Made by a program: the position numbers and the translations under genes. The notes beneath the pieces were generated by a model. The model ran no database searches and had not been told where the DNA came from. It worked only from the letters and a program-made list of their open reading frames with translations. From Anseranas semipalmata (Eukaryota > Chordata > Aves > Anseriformes > Anseranatidae), in NCBI GenBank assembly GCA_013399115.1, contig VXAA01005214.1:153640-217639 (forward strand): a stretch of 64,000 nucleotides of DNA. Reading direction: 5' to 3'. This document shows, in pieces, positions 40,601 through 48,980 of the stretch; position 1 is the first letter of the stretch; every line of letters begins with the position of its first letter.

Positions 40601-42609
40601 CCCCGGGGCTCGTCCGGCGATCTCCGCCCCCGCGGTAGCCTGTCACGGAGGGACCCGCACCATCCGGCCCGCTCTACCTTGCCGGCCGGCCCCAGAAGCT
40701 GCCCTGCCCGTGCTCGGTCGCACCGAGCGTTAGAGATGAAACCCTCGGGCTCGAGAAAGGCCTTTTTCCCGTGGGCTAGCTCTGGTCTGTTTCTCGGGAT
40801 TTGTTTATTTATTTATTTACTCTTGTTTGCTTCTTTGGGCCTTTGAGCTTCTGGATGCTCCCCCCGAGCGCACGCGGGCCCCGCAGGGCCCGGGCGAGAG
40901 GCGGCGGCGGTGCCGCGGGAGCCCCGCGGTGTTCTGCGCTCGGGCTGGGTCACCGGCTCGTTCCCGGCCTTCTGGTGGCGGGCGTCTGCGGGATGGGGTA
41001 AAAATAGGACAGCCAAAGAGGGCACCTTTCTGTGCACTCGCTTATCTGGCTCACTAGAAACTGACATGTTGGTTCCTGCGTTGATACGGCTTGTCTTTGG
41101 TGTCCTTGGGCATGTGTACAACAAAGCCTCATTTTTCAATGAAGTGGGAATAGCTCATCTTCTATTTAAATTATACACTTTGTGGTTTGTGGCCAAAGAT
41201 GAGCAAGTCCTTGGGTTTTGCATGCTCAGGAGACAGGATACACCTGCTTTCTGGGCAAAGTTATCTGCGTGCAAGTGGGAAGCCAACTGAAAGGAACAGG
41301 CCTGATGTGTAAAACTCCACGGCGACGTATGGCTACTTTGCCAGTGAGAAACAGACAACCGTTCACAACTATGGATGCACCTAAGTCTAGACACCAGCCA
41401 GCTACAATGGTGTTTGCCACCCTTTCAACTCCCATAATCAAACCGATCATCCCTCCTGCCCTGGTGTGGCTACATCTGGGTGCTAGTTAATAAATGGCAC
41501 TGGAGGCTGTGTACATCTTGCCTACATTTGTGGTTTTATCATACACAGTGTTGATTCAGCTGAATTTATTGATGACACCTCCTAAAACAACAAGGGATAT
41601 TCCAAATGCAGACAAGTGCCTACAAAGTGTGTGCTGCAGAAAGAAAATAGGAAAAATCCTACAGGCTACCACTACAGCAGTATTTCCTTCAAGAAATCAC
41701 TCAAATGCAGCAACAATCTTCCCACATTCCTTTTTTTTTTTTTTTTTTTTTCTCATCACCACCAAATTACTTAAGTAATAGATTGACACACACATTTTTT
41801 CAGGGTAAATCAGATTTTCTTTCTTTAGCCTGATAGTCACTGCAACCTGATGCCTACAGTCCCAAGCAGGCTATTTTTAAAACTCTTCTACAGCTACTAA
41901 CAATATACTTAGGCACATAACATCATAATCTTTTATGTATTACTTTTTTGAAGGGATGAATATACAAAAGAATTTCTTCAGTTGCACTTTTACAATTAGA
42001 TTGTTTCCGTAAGCTGTAAATGAAAAAATATTAAAATCTTCAGATATTTAGTGACATCAATAGTAAAGCTCGACTCTAAGTACTGTCTTGAGTGATTGAA
42101 AAGAAAGTCACATTTATTACAGATCTAGGAATAAGAAGCAATTAATTCTTTAAAAATGTAGCTGTTAAACTAAAAACACTGCTTACACAAAAGAGTGATT
42201 TTTTTCCCTTGTTTTCACATTTAAGTGTAATTTATTTCTTAATAGAGAATCTGCAGCCAGCCTTCAGTAAAAGAATGCTTTGTCCCAGTAAAGGCTTGCA
42301 TAGATGCCCTTGGTTTGTATTTTTTCATTTAGGGCCAATCACACCACACCAAAATTAAATTCCACTGTCCTGTAGATTTCAGTGTCAGGATAACAAAGTT
42401 TCTGATATATCAGACTGACTGAAAGAATAGCTAAAGAATGGAACAAATCCATCATGAACAATATAGTAGTATCTAAATGATGCATACCTTAGGGTGGTTC
42501 CAAGAGGCAGCTCAAAGGACTGGATCTCAGCAAGGGCATTTTCATATATCTGATCTTTGTTTTCTTCCAGATACAGCTCTGACATATTTGACTTGCTTTT
42601 CCTTGCCAT
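1559..42609 (-). CDS. EXOC6: Exocyst complex component 6 (SEC15-like 1), N-terminal 479 codons, 14 exons, 3' end off window
   Basis: Spliced minus-strand gene. Joining 42488-42609, 23114-23285, 21726-21773, 21523-21613, 20574-20619, 12193-12397, 10476-10631, 9385-9453, 6248-6331, 6108-6154, 5605-5725, 3574-3645, 2794-2891 and 1559-1664 gives 1437 nt (479 codons) with no stop, GT-AG at all 13 introns and consistent phases. The product is the Sec15 subunit of the octameric exocyst, which tethers secretory and recycling vesicles to the plasma membrane; Sec15 is the known effector of Rab11/Sec4-type GTPases. EXOC6 also acts in transferrin recycling: mouse hbd anaemia is an Exoc6 lesion. The visible part covers the N-terminal helical/coiled-coil region and the middle. 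The C-terminal Sec15 domain that binds Rab11 lies beyond the left edge. EXOC6B is excluded by residues in exons 2, 3, 4 and 7. Family identity and exon borders are read directly; function is family knowledge. Confidence 0.97.
1665..2793. other. EXOC6 intron 13
   Basis: AT-rich intron of 1.13 kb. It starts with an A-run just upstream of exon 14 (1686-1703) and contains the nested palindrome at 2465-2516, listed separately. Confidence 0.9.
2465..2516. repeat. Nested inverted repeat in intron 13
   Basis: Two 14-bp arms, ATTAGGAACCTAAT (2465-2478) and ATTAGGTTCCTAAT (2503-2516), are perfect reverse complements separated by 24 nt. Each arm is itself a small palindrome (ATTAGG/CCTAAT around two bases). 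In RNA from either strand this could form a long hairpin or two small ones. Confidence 0.85.
2794..2891 (-). CDS. EXOC6: EXOC6 exon 13
   Basis: Codes GYGFPVNRLFDLLFEIRDQY ... KKWSGLF (412-443) plus two bases of R444. Acceptor ACCTCAG and donor TTCAG|GTTAGT. YGFPVNRLFDLLFEIRDQYNETLLKKW is strongly conserved in Sec15 proteins and sits just before the C-terminal Sec15 domain. Confidence 0.98.
2892..3573. other. EXOC6 intron 12
   Basis: AT-rich intron of 682 bp; nothing recognisable in it. Confidence 0.9.
3574..3645 (-). CDS. EXOC6: EXOC6 exon 12
   Basis: Twenty-four whole codons, SYCSDPDLVLELKNLIVVFA then DTLQ (388-411). Acceptor CTTTCAG and donor CAG|GTAGGT. The exon is short and gives no long open frame, but it bridges exons 11 and 13 in the correct phase with family-conserved sequence. 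Confidence 0.96.
3646..5604. other. EXOC6 intron 11
   Basis: AT-rich intron of 1.96 kb. One possible ancient SINE fragment lies at about 4045-4085; the rest shows nothing beyond short A runs (near 4610). Confidence 0.88.
4045..4085 (+). mobile_element. Possible MIR-type SINE fragment
   Basis: The stretch containing CCTCATTTTCCCATCTGTAA followed by a GGGGAAA run resembles the MIR core segment that reads CTCAGTTTCCTCATCTGTAA and then AATGGGG. Only about 40 bp align convincingly, so this could be chance. Confidence 0.4.
5605..5725 (-). CDS. EXOC6: EXOC6 exon 11
   Basis: Completes G347 and codes residues 348-387, FFVVEDHILHVTQGLVTRTY ... LRTHS. Acceptor TTTTAG|T and donor ATTCA|GTAAGT. VEDHILHVTQGLVTR and DELWNMALSKIIAVLR match EXOC6; EXOC6B differs at several of these positions (for example TTQGLVNR). 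Confidence 0.97.
5726..6107. other. EXOC6 intron 10
   Basis: 382-bp intron; no other feature seen. A short open frame on the minus strand here is not conserved-looking. Confidence 0.9.
6108..6154 (-). CDS. EXOC6: EXOC6 exon 10
   Basis: A 47-nt exon coding HETVEGYRRYFSQIV (332-346) plus two bases of G347. Acceptor TGCAAG (AAG type) and donor GTAGG|GTAAGT. Only 93 bp of intron separate it from exon 9, the shortest intron seen in this gene part. Confidence 0.95.
6248..6331 (-). CDS. EXOC6: EXOC6 exon 9
   Basis: Twenty-eight whole codons, residues 304-331: GDGEIFENYYRKQRRKQARL, then VLQPQSSM. Acceptor TTTTAG|GGT and donor ATG|GTAACC. The basic YYRKQRRKQAR motif is a conserved Sec15 feature. GDGEIF replaces the GDEETF I recall in mammals. 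Confidence 0.97.
6332..9384. other. EXOC6 intron 8
   Basis: 3.05-kb AT-rich intron with several A runs (6510-6523, 7341-7354, about 9313-9330). No coding exon or recognisable mobile element seen. Confidence 0.88.
9385..9453 (-). CDS. EXOC6: EXOC6 exon 8
   Basis: Twenty-three whole codons, residues 281-303 (VLTAQDLVDFSPVYRCLHIY, then SVL). Acceptor CCTCAG after a pyrimidine-rich tract; donor TTTTG|GTACGT. AQDLVDFSPVYRCLHIYSVL is identical between vertebrate Sec15 paralogues, so this marks the return to the conserved core after the variable linker. Confidence 0.97.
9454..10475. other. EXOC6 intron 7
   Basis: 1.02-kb AT-rich intron; nothing recognisable in it. Confidence 0.9.
10476..10631 (-). 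CDS. EXOC6: EXOC6 exon 7, variable acidic linker
   Basis: Fifty-two codons, residues 229-280, phase 0 at both ends (acceptor AAACAG, donor GAG|GTAATG). It begins AQQQKTFSTTLQKQN and ends in a glutamate/aspartate-rich stretch (FEEDDEHEEE). This is the fastest-changing part of the protein: mammalian EXOC6 has related but clearly different residues and EXOC6B an unrelated acidic linker. It probably forms a flexible loop between helical bundles. Confidence 0.95.
10632..12192. other. EXOC6 intron 6
   Basis: 1.56-kb intron; one T run at about 11659-11670. No exon or mobile element recognised. Confidence 0.9.
12193..12397 (-). CDS. EXOC6: EXOC6 exon 6
   Basis: Largest exon in the window (205 nt). 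It completes R160 and codes residues 161-228, YYSALKTMEQLENLYLPRV ... GETAMKQ. Acceptor TTTGTAG|G and donor CAG|GTAAGC. It contains the highly conserved SMSDLKDFLESIRKHSD block shared by EXOC6 and EXOC6B, in the helical-bundle part of the protein. It is separated from exon 5 by the 8.2-kb intron 5. Confidence 0.98.
13323..13410. repeat. Perfect 44-bp tandem duplication
   Basis: Copies 13323-13366 and 13367-13410 are identical over all 44 bases and directly adjacent. The unit begins AAATCTTTGCTACAATAAAA. Perfect identity in neutral intronic sequence suggests a recent event or an assembly artefact. Confidence 0.95.
14559..14592. repeat. 17-bp tandem duplication
   Basis: CAAACTGAAATAAAATT occurs twice head to tail with no mismatch. 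Confidence 0.9.
15321..15366. repeat. 23-bp tandem duplication
   Basis: A 23-base unit beginning TAAAAACATTCCATAGATTT is repeated exactly once, head to tail (15321-15343, 15344-15366). Confidence 0.92.
17957..17992. repeat. Pyrimidine (T/C) tract
   Basis: An almost uninterrupted T-rich stretch with scattered C, about 36 bp. On the EXOC6 sense strand it reads as a purine tract, so it is not a splice polypyrimidine tract for this gene. Confidence 0.85.
20574..20619 (-). CDS. EXOC6: EXOC6 exon 5
   Basis: A 46-nt exon completing V145 and coding LEMYSKLKEQMNVK plus two bases of R160. Acceptor AATGCAG and donor AAAAG|GTGAGT. LEMYSKL is invariant between the two vertebrate Sec15 paralogues. The following residues (NVK) differ slightly from the mammalian form I recall (SAK). 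Confidence 0.95.
20620..21522. other. EXOC6 intron 4
   Basis: 903-bp AT-rich intron; no other feature seen. Confidence 0.9.
21523..21613 (-). CDS. EXOC6: EXOC6 exon 4
   Basis: Codes for residues 115-144 plus the first base of V145: VVAQTEEIIRCRVQQRNITT, then VVEKLQLCLP. Acceptor CTCCAAG (a less common AAG acceptor) and donor CCAG|GTGAGT. RCR-QQRNITTVVEKLQLCLP matches EXOC6; EXOC6B has KQCRLQQRNISATVDKL at this place. Part of the N-terminal coiled-coil segment. Confidence 0.96.
21726..21773 (-). CDS. EXOC6: EXOC6 exon 3
   Basis: Sixteen whole codons, VQVTDTNRRLQDAGKE (residues 99-114), phase 0 on both sides. Acceptor TTTTAAG and donor GAG|GTGAGA. The exon is too small to stand out as an ORF and was found by reading between exons 2 and 4. 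The charged heptad-like sequence continues the N-terminal coiled coil. Confidence 0.95.
21774..23113. other. EXOC6 intron 2
   Basis: 1.34-kb intron with an A20 tract (about 22844-22864) and a small CAA-rich tract near 22962-22982. No exon recognised. Intron 3 between exons 4 and 3 is only 112 bp. Confidence 0.9.
23114..23285 (-). CDS. EXOC6: EXOC6 exon 2
   Basis: Codes for residues 42-98 (SVYDDQPNAHQRFMEKL ... ADAEKLK). It completes R41 with its first base. Acceptor AACAG|G and donor AAAG|GTAAGG are good. YDDQPNAH and CNFHHQGFVDAITELL are diagnostic of EXOC6; EXOC6B has a different, shorter stretch after SVYD. This is the first exon common to both known N-terminal isoforms and opens the N-terminal helical region used for exocyst subunit pairing. 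Confidence 0.97.
24134..24320. repeat. Degenerate interstitial telomere-like repeat
   Basis: About 190 bp rich in CCCTAA-type words: CCCTAAC at 24134, CCCTAACCCTAA at 24220-24231, then many CTAACCC, CCTAACC and ACTAACC variants up to about 24315. The C-rich strand is +, so the EXOC6 sense strand is TTAGGG-like. The array is decayed, with spacer bases between most units, which points to an old insertion or fusion scar rather than a terminal telomere. Confidence 0.88.
28784..28810. repeat. (CAA)n microsatellite
   Basis: About eight CAA units in a row inside a longer A-rich stretch. Confidence 0.9.
29202..29231. repeat. (AAAC)n microsatellite
   Basis: Seven consecutive AAAC/CAAA units. Confidence 0.93.
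30167..30199. repeat. A-rich (A5-6C)n tract
   Basis: A run of A followed by three CAAAAA(A) units. Confidence 0.85.
33120..33320. mobile_element. Possible degraded CR1-like LINE fragment
   Basis: ACCAGTTTGGTGTTACTGGCAAA followed later by AATTCCTTAGCAGACG and GATGTCATTGTTTTACCAAAGTC recalls the order of words in avian CR1 copies (CAGTTTGGTGTCATCTGCAAA, then CCAATTCCTTATC, then GATGTCAT...). Similarity is patchy and no alignment could be run. Confidence 0.35.
37477..37504. repeat. (AAAT)7 microsatellite
   Basis: Seven consecutive AAAT units. Confidence 0.95.
38942..38966. repeat. Perfect 10-bp hairpin
   Basis: CTCCGATATA (38942-38951) and TATATCGGAG (38957-38966) are exact reverse complements around a 5-nt loop AGCTC. 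The CG-containing arms are unusual for the surrounding AT-rich intron. Confidence 0.85.
39420..41010. promoter_or_regulatory. CpG island, candidate main EXOC6 promoter
   Basis: GC content and CpG frequency rise sharply from about 39420 to 41010, in contrast to the AT-rich surroundings. A GC-box-like CCGCCCC lies at about 40624. The island sits between EXOC6 exon 2 and the alternative first exon, where the promoter of the other known EXOC6 isoform (first exon ending GPTLR in mammals) would be expected. The visible parts do not contain that first exon. A donor-like GGCAAG|GTAGAG on the minus strand at 40678 could end a non-coding exon, but this is unproven. Confidence 0.75.
39969..40510. other. 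Assembly gap (542 N)
   Basis: Run of N in the middle of the CpG island. GC-rich promoter DNA is often lost in short-read assemblies of bird genomes. Any open frame drawn through it is meaningless. Confidence 1.
41731..41751. repeat. T21 homopolymer
   Basis: Uninterrupted run of T between the CpG island and the alternative first exon. Confidence 0.95.
42488..42609 (-). CDS. EXOC6: EXOC6 alternative first coding exon (isoform starting near the LEEE/LEEN motif)
   Basis: Encodes residues 1-40 plus two bases of R41, ending ...FELPLGTTL(R) at a consensus donor (CTAAG|GTATGC). Its phase fits exon 2 exactly (AG|G = Arg). The segment DQIYENALAEIQSFELP closely matches the N-terminus I recall for the shorter human EXOC6 isoform (DQTYENVLAEIQSFELP), not the other isoform that starts MAENSESL. 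The ATG at 42609 is the first in frame; a TAA lies 6 nt upstream. A second ATG nine codons in (42585) could also be used and has A at -3. With the first ATG the protein carries a basic leader MARKSKSN absent from my recollection of the human isoform. The exon lies about 19 kb from exon 2 and about 2 kb upstream of the CpG island. Confidence 0.9.
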
Positions 42610-42700
42610 AGATTAGCATAAAACTGCTCTAACTTTAGGAGAGGACTTTTATTCTGATTGTTATCGTTGACTAAGTGACTCCACAGTCAGCAGAACCAGG
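42610..42700 (-). promoter_or_regulatory. Candidate distal promoter of EXOC6 alternative first exon
   Basis: On the sense (minus) strand, upstream of the ATG, there is an AATAAAAG AT-rich box (about 42646-42653), a GATAA motif (42661-42665), and TGCTGACT and GAGTCAC AP-1/NF-E2-like half sites (42668-42692). The region is not a CpG island. Motifs are short and may be chance; the promoter role is inferred from the exon itself. Confidence 0.35.
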
Positions 42701-45700
42701 CATGAAAAAACAGATCCTGCGCTAACCTCGTGACTCTTGAGGACTTTGTGTCCAAGAATGGTGCACAGCTGCTGTTTTCCTGTCTCTGCTGGTAACATTT
42801 GCCTCGTATGCAGTACCCAGGCCACTACAGTCATTTTTGTGCATGTGTCTTAATAGGAAATTTGTTGGCAAAAATAATACTTCTACATCCGTGTAATAGT
42901 TCACCAGTAATAAGTATTAAGCTTGGAATCTAGCCAGTTTGAAATTGTAAAGTTATTTCAGACACTAGGTGTCAATGCTCAATTTCTCTGTTAAGTTTTA
43001 TGAGATTAAAAATTGTATTCTTAAAAAAAGATTGTATTTTTCCTTTTGCTGTATAAAAAGCCTGCACATACAAGAAATTTGCTGCATTTATGAAGCAGGT
43101 TTATGGACCTTGTAAAGCAGACTGGCAAAGCAGAGAAACTTTTATGTTCTCACCTTTTTCATTCTTAGCATTAGCAGATGCTATTTATAATAACAGCATG
43201 TAAAAAATATCCTGAGATAACCATAGTTTTTATGAGTGCGTGCCTTTATGCCATAAACCAAACTGTTACTACACATTATCTTCTTGGAAACCTGAAAGGA
43301 AAAGAGTATGGATAAACTCCTACAAATGTTCAGAGCAGTGCTAGGCTCAACTCATTACTATTATGATGATGGTAAAGAAAATACTTTGTACAACCGCCAC
43401 CAAATATTTTAATTTCAGACAGTTATTTCAAACATGAGACTGGAGTTCTAGAGCTTTCAATATAAACAACTTTTTGGAAGCCTAATTCTATATTATGTGG
43501 CATAGTCAGTCTTATTATATTAGATTATTTTTGATATTTCAAAAGATTTAATCAAAATTATCTCAGTACTGCACCTGACAAAATTAATATGAGTCTTGAC
43601 ACTAAGGGTGCAGTCAAGAGTTAAATGCAGAAAAACAGAACTTACTCATTTCTGACAATGTGTTGTTTATGCACTTCTCCGTGCCCAGCAGGAACACCGA
43701 GGAGGTGAGTTCGCTTCAGTAGCGAGGAACTCTGAGGGTTGCAATGTGTTACGTGTGTACAAATCCATAAAGCATTCCCTTGAACAAGCTTCTTTAATCA
43801 CCTGTTTATTTTTAAACTAAAATTAAGCAATTGTTCTGTTAGCATTAATAGCCAAGAGTTTTACTTCTTTTGTGTTCTAAATGGAATTGTGAGCCATTTT
43901 TACACCTTTAGCAAGAAATAGGTGCCTGTGATTGACCCATCCAGCCACTGGATGTCACACAAATGCAGATGAAAGGATACCGTAACTATTCAGCCTAATC
44001 TTAACAGACACCAGATTAAAAATTAATCTGTCAATTATGGGGTGAGCATGTGAAAGTAAATTTAATAACTGCAAGAATCTTTACATTTAATAAGCTTGGT
44101 ATCCAACTGGTATGCTTGCTTATTCAGGTTCTGCCATTCATGCTACATTCCTGACTGAAAGCTAAGAAGTTCTGACAGAAATCATAGTACTACAACTTCC
44201 TTTGGGTTTTACCCCTTCCTTACCAGTCTTGTCACCACAAATAAATGCCAGGTATTTTTAGGAGCTTCCTTGCAATCATCTTGTCTTCGCAGCTAAGAGC
44301 AGGTTACTGGTCATACCTGAAGTAAAGCTACGAATTACCAGTGAATGAATTTCCTGCATGTGATGCAATCGAGATACATTCAACATGAAAAATAACAGCC
44401 TGCTGTAATGGTGCCTTATCAGAGCCTGTGCTGCAGACTTACTGTAGGCACTCTACAAGCCACTGGCCGTCTTCTGAAAAGCACAGTGTGGGGCAGTGGC
44501 ACTCAGCTCTTGGCACCTGATGTATCTGACCGGGCTCTCTAGACTCTGCCCATAGGCAAAGGAGAAAGATGGGGTCCTCCAGAGAGCAATGTACATCACC
44601 CAGATTAATCTCTGCACTAACTCGTGCCCCATAGGAGCCTGTTCACTTCATTTGTCTTCAATCCAATTCCCTTTAACACAAGATGTGACGGATTAGATCG
44701 TTTCACCCAAGGGGCATTTGAATTGATCAGCTGTTGCCAATACATACACTATTATTTTGCAAAGCTTGGTCAACTAAATAGGTTAACTAACTCCTAGGTC
44801 AGATGTTTCAGAAAGAAGCACAGAGTTGGATGGTGAGGACATTTACCAGTTACTTACTGATGCCAAAGCTTATTTGGGGGCAAGATGTTCAATAATTTCT
44901 ATAAATTTCAATAACAGACTTCTAAGGATTATATTCTTTCCAAATAGCATGGCTATCAGTACAGTGTGCCTATCCACTTCTATCTGGATTAATACTATTT
45001 ATTCCCTGTGATGGTGGCTCATGATAACATGGCATGGGATAGAAGAAAGTACATCTGCAGCCACTGTGGCAGAGCACCGGCAAGCCAGGTAAATCAGCAA
45101 CACCTTGGATATCTACAGCCATCACACACCATGAGTTGCAAGAAAAATAGGATGCGGCAATGGGAGCATGACACAGAGTGCTTTTTTTGAACATTTTTGT
45201 GTGATTTTGAGTGAGTTTGATACTTACAGAGACTTTGGGTACAATCTCTTGTCCCTTCTTTCCCCAAAACTCACATAGAAGCTTACTTTAGAAGTAATCA
45301 GCTAAAATAAACGTTACTCAATCAGTTGTGCCGATGTTGTAAGTATCAGAGCTGCCTGTAAATATATATGTTTATTAACAATAAAATAAAATTGCACCTG
45401 GCCCTTGGCTGCTTGGCTCTCTGGAGCAATTTACACCCATATTAAAACAGTGTTAGATCATGAAATGTGGAGAAGGATATAACGTGTAGTGGCGGATCCG
45501 TAGCTGACCACAAATCCATGGGCAGGAGTCCATGGAGGCCAATAACTGCACAAGCCTGTCCTGCTGCAGGTGATCCTGCTTCTGCCCTATGCTGGCTGTC
45601 CAGCCTGCGTCCCTCCATTTCTGCTGCTCCCCATCTCTCTTGGAAGCCAGCTGCAGCTTAGAGATGCCCAAAGTCTATAGCTTTCAGTCATACGTGAGCT

Positions 45701-46809
45701 TTTCCTTTTTTCCAGCTGTGTTCAGAGCCACTCTCAAAAGGCTTTAGGAAACTGTCTTGTCCAAGGAAATAAACTTGTTGTTGTTGTTAAAAAGAGAAAA
45801 AAAAAAAAAAAAAAGAAGAAAAATGCAGTATTGTGACCTGGCACAAGCTGATAGATCGATCAGATTCTAGCAAATGGTGTATCTTTACTTCACAGCTATA
45901 CACAATGTGCTCAGAGGCTGCAGTTAAACAGACTGTCAGCAAAGACAGCACTAAGTATTTAATATTTAATTATTATTATTTTTTAAATGGACTTTACCCA
46001 CCATGCTGAAAGGGAGAGTAGGAATTACCATTTCTGGGACATCATACTTGTACTGGTTGAAATTTAACTAGGCCAAGAAGCTTAGGGAAGTGCTCATGTG
46101 CTAGGAGCACTACAGTGACTCAAAACCTGACATCACTGAAACTGAATTGCTACTGTGTCTCTACATAAAACATTTCTTTAGCAACCATCTGATAAAATGT
46201 ATCCCTTTACAGCTGCTGACTTTCCCAATCACTGGATACTGCCAGTGTATCACATGGCAGTAGGGAAATGACTGCTTTTTCAGAACATTTAAGTGAATTA
46301 TGCTTCCTGAATTACAGTAAAAATCTGTAAATAGATTGCTTTTTGTTTTAATTACACTGGATTTAAAAATTGGACAGTGTATATAAAAAATTTCATGTAA
46401 AAACTGGGGAAATAATGTTCTATTGCACATTTATATCTGTTATTTTTATAGCAAATTGCTCAAAACAACATACATCTCTCTTGCTAGGAGGGCAGTGCAT
46501 CACTAACTACTTCTGACATTTCATTGACATCTTACAAGTGCCTAAAATATCAAGAGAGATCCTCATCTGGCGCTGATGTTATCTTTGTAAAAGTCAATAG
46601 AGCCATAGAGACTATTGGTTTAATAGAGGTAGTTCTGACTGACAGTGAGAGGAGCATCAGTTTCATCATATGTGTTTATATAACGTTGGTGCCATTGAGA
46701 AACAAGTACTATTTTGTTTTTACTGCAATGTACAGACCAAGAAATAATGCTCAGCCCCAGCTCTTGGCACACGCAAAATGTAATTAACAGTACAAACTAA
46801 ATAAATACA

Positions 46810-46857
46810 CCTATATATATTTTTATATATTTATATTTTATATATTTATATTTTAAC
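46810..46857. repeat. AT-rich imperfect tandem repeat
   Basis: Repeated TATATATTTATATTT-like units over about 48 bp. Confidence 0.85.
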
Positions 46858-48950
46858 ATGACACTTGAATTTCACATTTGTAGCAGACAGTGCTTAACAA
46901 TGTTTTATAATAGCTTACAAAATAGCTTTATTGCTCTTCAGAACAGAACACTGATGCATACAAAATTTTCTCTCTGCTTACCAGTGCCTTTAAGGAGCAG
47001 GCGTTGGTTAAAATCCCGAGCCAACGGCTGCCTCAGGAGCACGGGGAAGCCTTGCTTCCTTGTAGGCAGGCACTAGCTGTGTTAGTGACATGGAGCAAGT
47101 TAGAAATTGAAATGACATTTGAGGTTAGGACCTGGTGCTTGAGGGACACTTCACTGTAGATGACCAAGTGACCTCTGCTTGGCAAGGTGCTGTCGGCTAG
47201 GCTGCAGTGACAGACAGACTCCATGCCCCTGATGAGCCTGTCCTCGCTGCAAAGCAAAGCACTGCAACTGAAACCACAGGAATGACCCACTCAGAAGTTT
47301 GATCATTTTTATCATGGCCTATATTCTTTAAACGCTTTGGGGAAAAGAAATCCCTTGTCTGAACCCTTGGGTAACTTTAGCTAATTAATTAAACTAAATG
47401 TCTCTGTAGGCATCTTCTGTCTCTCAGGTTGTTATTGCAGTTTAGTTAAAACTCCACCTAATTAAGTGAAATAACTGCCTTAAAAAAAAGGTCAGAAAGC
47501 TTTTTGCACTGGTTCTCTGTGGGTCAGGCTTCTGCTTCTGCTGCATTCTCCACTCTTGCTTCACTGAAGTTTGCAAGAGGGGATAATTAACATTAGCAAA
47601 CCACTACATGGTGGTTGGTATTTTATTTACGCTATTACTCAGGCCTTGCCAGAGGAAAACTTCAGAACTACTGTTTACTGAAGAGCCCGGTTATACCAAT
47701 GATCACAACATGGCTACTGCTAACATTAGCAACAGTGAGAAATGTTGGAGGAAGTGTCTTAAGTTAACACTATCTCCCATTTAGCTAACACATTTCATAT
47801 TACTGTGAGAAGTCAAAAAAGAACATTGCATTACTAGTATTATATTTTAAGAGAAAATCTTTTTTCCAGTAAATTAAGGCAGGAATAACTCCTTACAGTA
47901 TCAGACAATAATAGCTGCATACGGGTACTATCTCCTAGTTATATTCAATTAACATGGCAGGTTAAACCTTGTAAATCAACAATATTAGCTCTGAAAAGAA
48001 CCAGTTGTTTTTTAAGAACATTCCGGTCCACTTTTTCCAGTGAAAACTGAACAATTACAATAAGACTGTTTTGGTAAGAAAATAGGAAATGATGCTAAAC
48101 AAAAGGGAATGTTTATTTAGAAATTCCAAGGCCATTAATTTATATTAAGAAACTGTTCATGCTCAGAGACTAATCAAAAGGTGATGTGAATCATTGATCA
48201 CAAAAGGACTTTATAGATAAGGAACAAGTGCAGTGTTGGATGATTGTATTATATATTAACAACTTGCATGAGCAGCTTTTGCTGATTCATTTGGCAGGAA
48301 GTGAGCTGCCAAGAGAGATTTCTAGGGAAGGAACAATCAACAATATTTTCATATAAAATAACCTCTAGTTACTGTATTGTTCTCACAACATTTGATAATG
48401 AGTGCTTTCCTGTTTAAGAAAAAAAAACATAAATCACAAAAACAAAGGCAGATCTGGTTTAGTGTTACATGGCTAAAAATACACATGCAGTCTGGCAAAG
48501 TAAGGGGAGGGTCTGATCAATTCAGAAATTGGAAAGCTGGTTAAGTACTCCCTGTGAAATCACTGCACAGTTGGGAATTAATGATACTGTAGCCACTATT
48601 CTTTTCAGAGCAAAAAAGTCTGTCCCATTATCTACCTTCTCAGTAGGAAGCTCACTGGACACACTGGAAACTTACTCTGGAAAGTAGGGCTTGGTTTCCG
48701 TGCAGGACACCAGGACCTCTGTGCACACCAGAGCTGAGCCCCCGGGGGGGCTTGCAGCGTGCAGGGAGGCTGTTATAAAGGACAGGGAAGCTCAGTGTTC
48801 TGAATATTGCATTATAGCGAGTCCACAGAGGTCAACATGCTGAGTCCAAAAGTCCTGTGCCATCTAGCCCATGCCAAGGTTTTGCCCATGATGCCAGCTG
48901 TGGTCATTTGGCTTTCATAAAGTCTTTCATAGCTACCACCAATGCAAACA

Positions 48951-48980
48951 GACACACACACACACACAAAAAAAAAAAAA
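48951..48980. repeat. (AC)n microsatellite followed by A run
   Basis: About nine AC units running into about 13 A. Confidence 0.93.

Larger units (their letters stand above)
23286..42487. other. EXOC6 intron 1 (for the isoform using the 42.5-kb first exon)
   Basis: 19.2-kb intron. It contains the telomere-like tract (24134-24320), GC-richer sequence at about 25140-25840, microsatellites (28784-28810, 29202-29231, 30167-30199, 37477-37504), a purine tract (about 32943-32980), a possible CR1 remnant, a hairpin (38942-38966) and the CpG island with the assembly gap. Several open frames of 60-120 codons occur on both strands, but none looks like a known protein. Confidence 0.85.

Noticed and set aside
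39652..40646. Long open frames on both strands (328 and 278 codons) across the CpG island
   Set aside because: Most codons are N from the assembly gap; the flanking GC-rich sequence is open only by composition.
40678..40740. Donor-like GGCAAG|GTAGAG on the minus strand as the end of the EXOC6 main first exon
   Set aside because: The reading frames before it do not encode the expected ...GPTLR ending; at best a non-coding exon, with no further support.
40801..40821. TTTATTTATTTATTTA as a TATA-type promoter element
   Set aside because: It is a short simple repeat at the island edge; position and orientation do not define a start site.
1559..42609. Assignment to the paralogue EXOC6B
   Set aside because: Exons 2, 3, 4, 7, 11 and 14 carry EXOC6-type residues that differ from EXOC6B.
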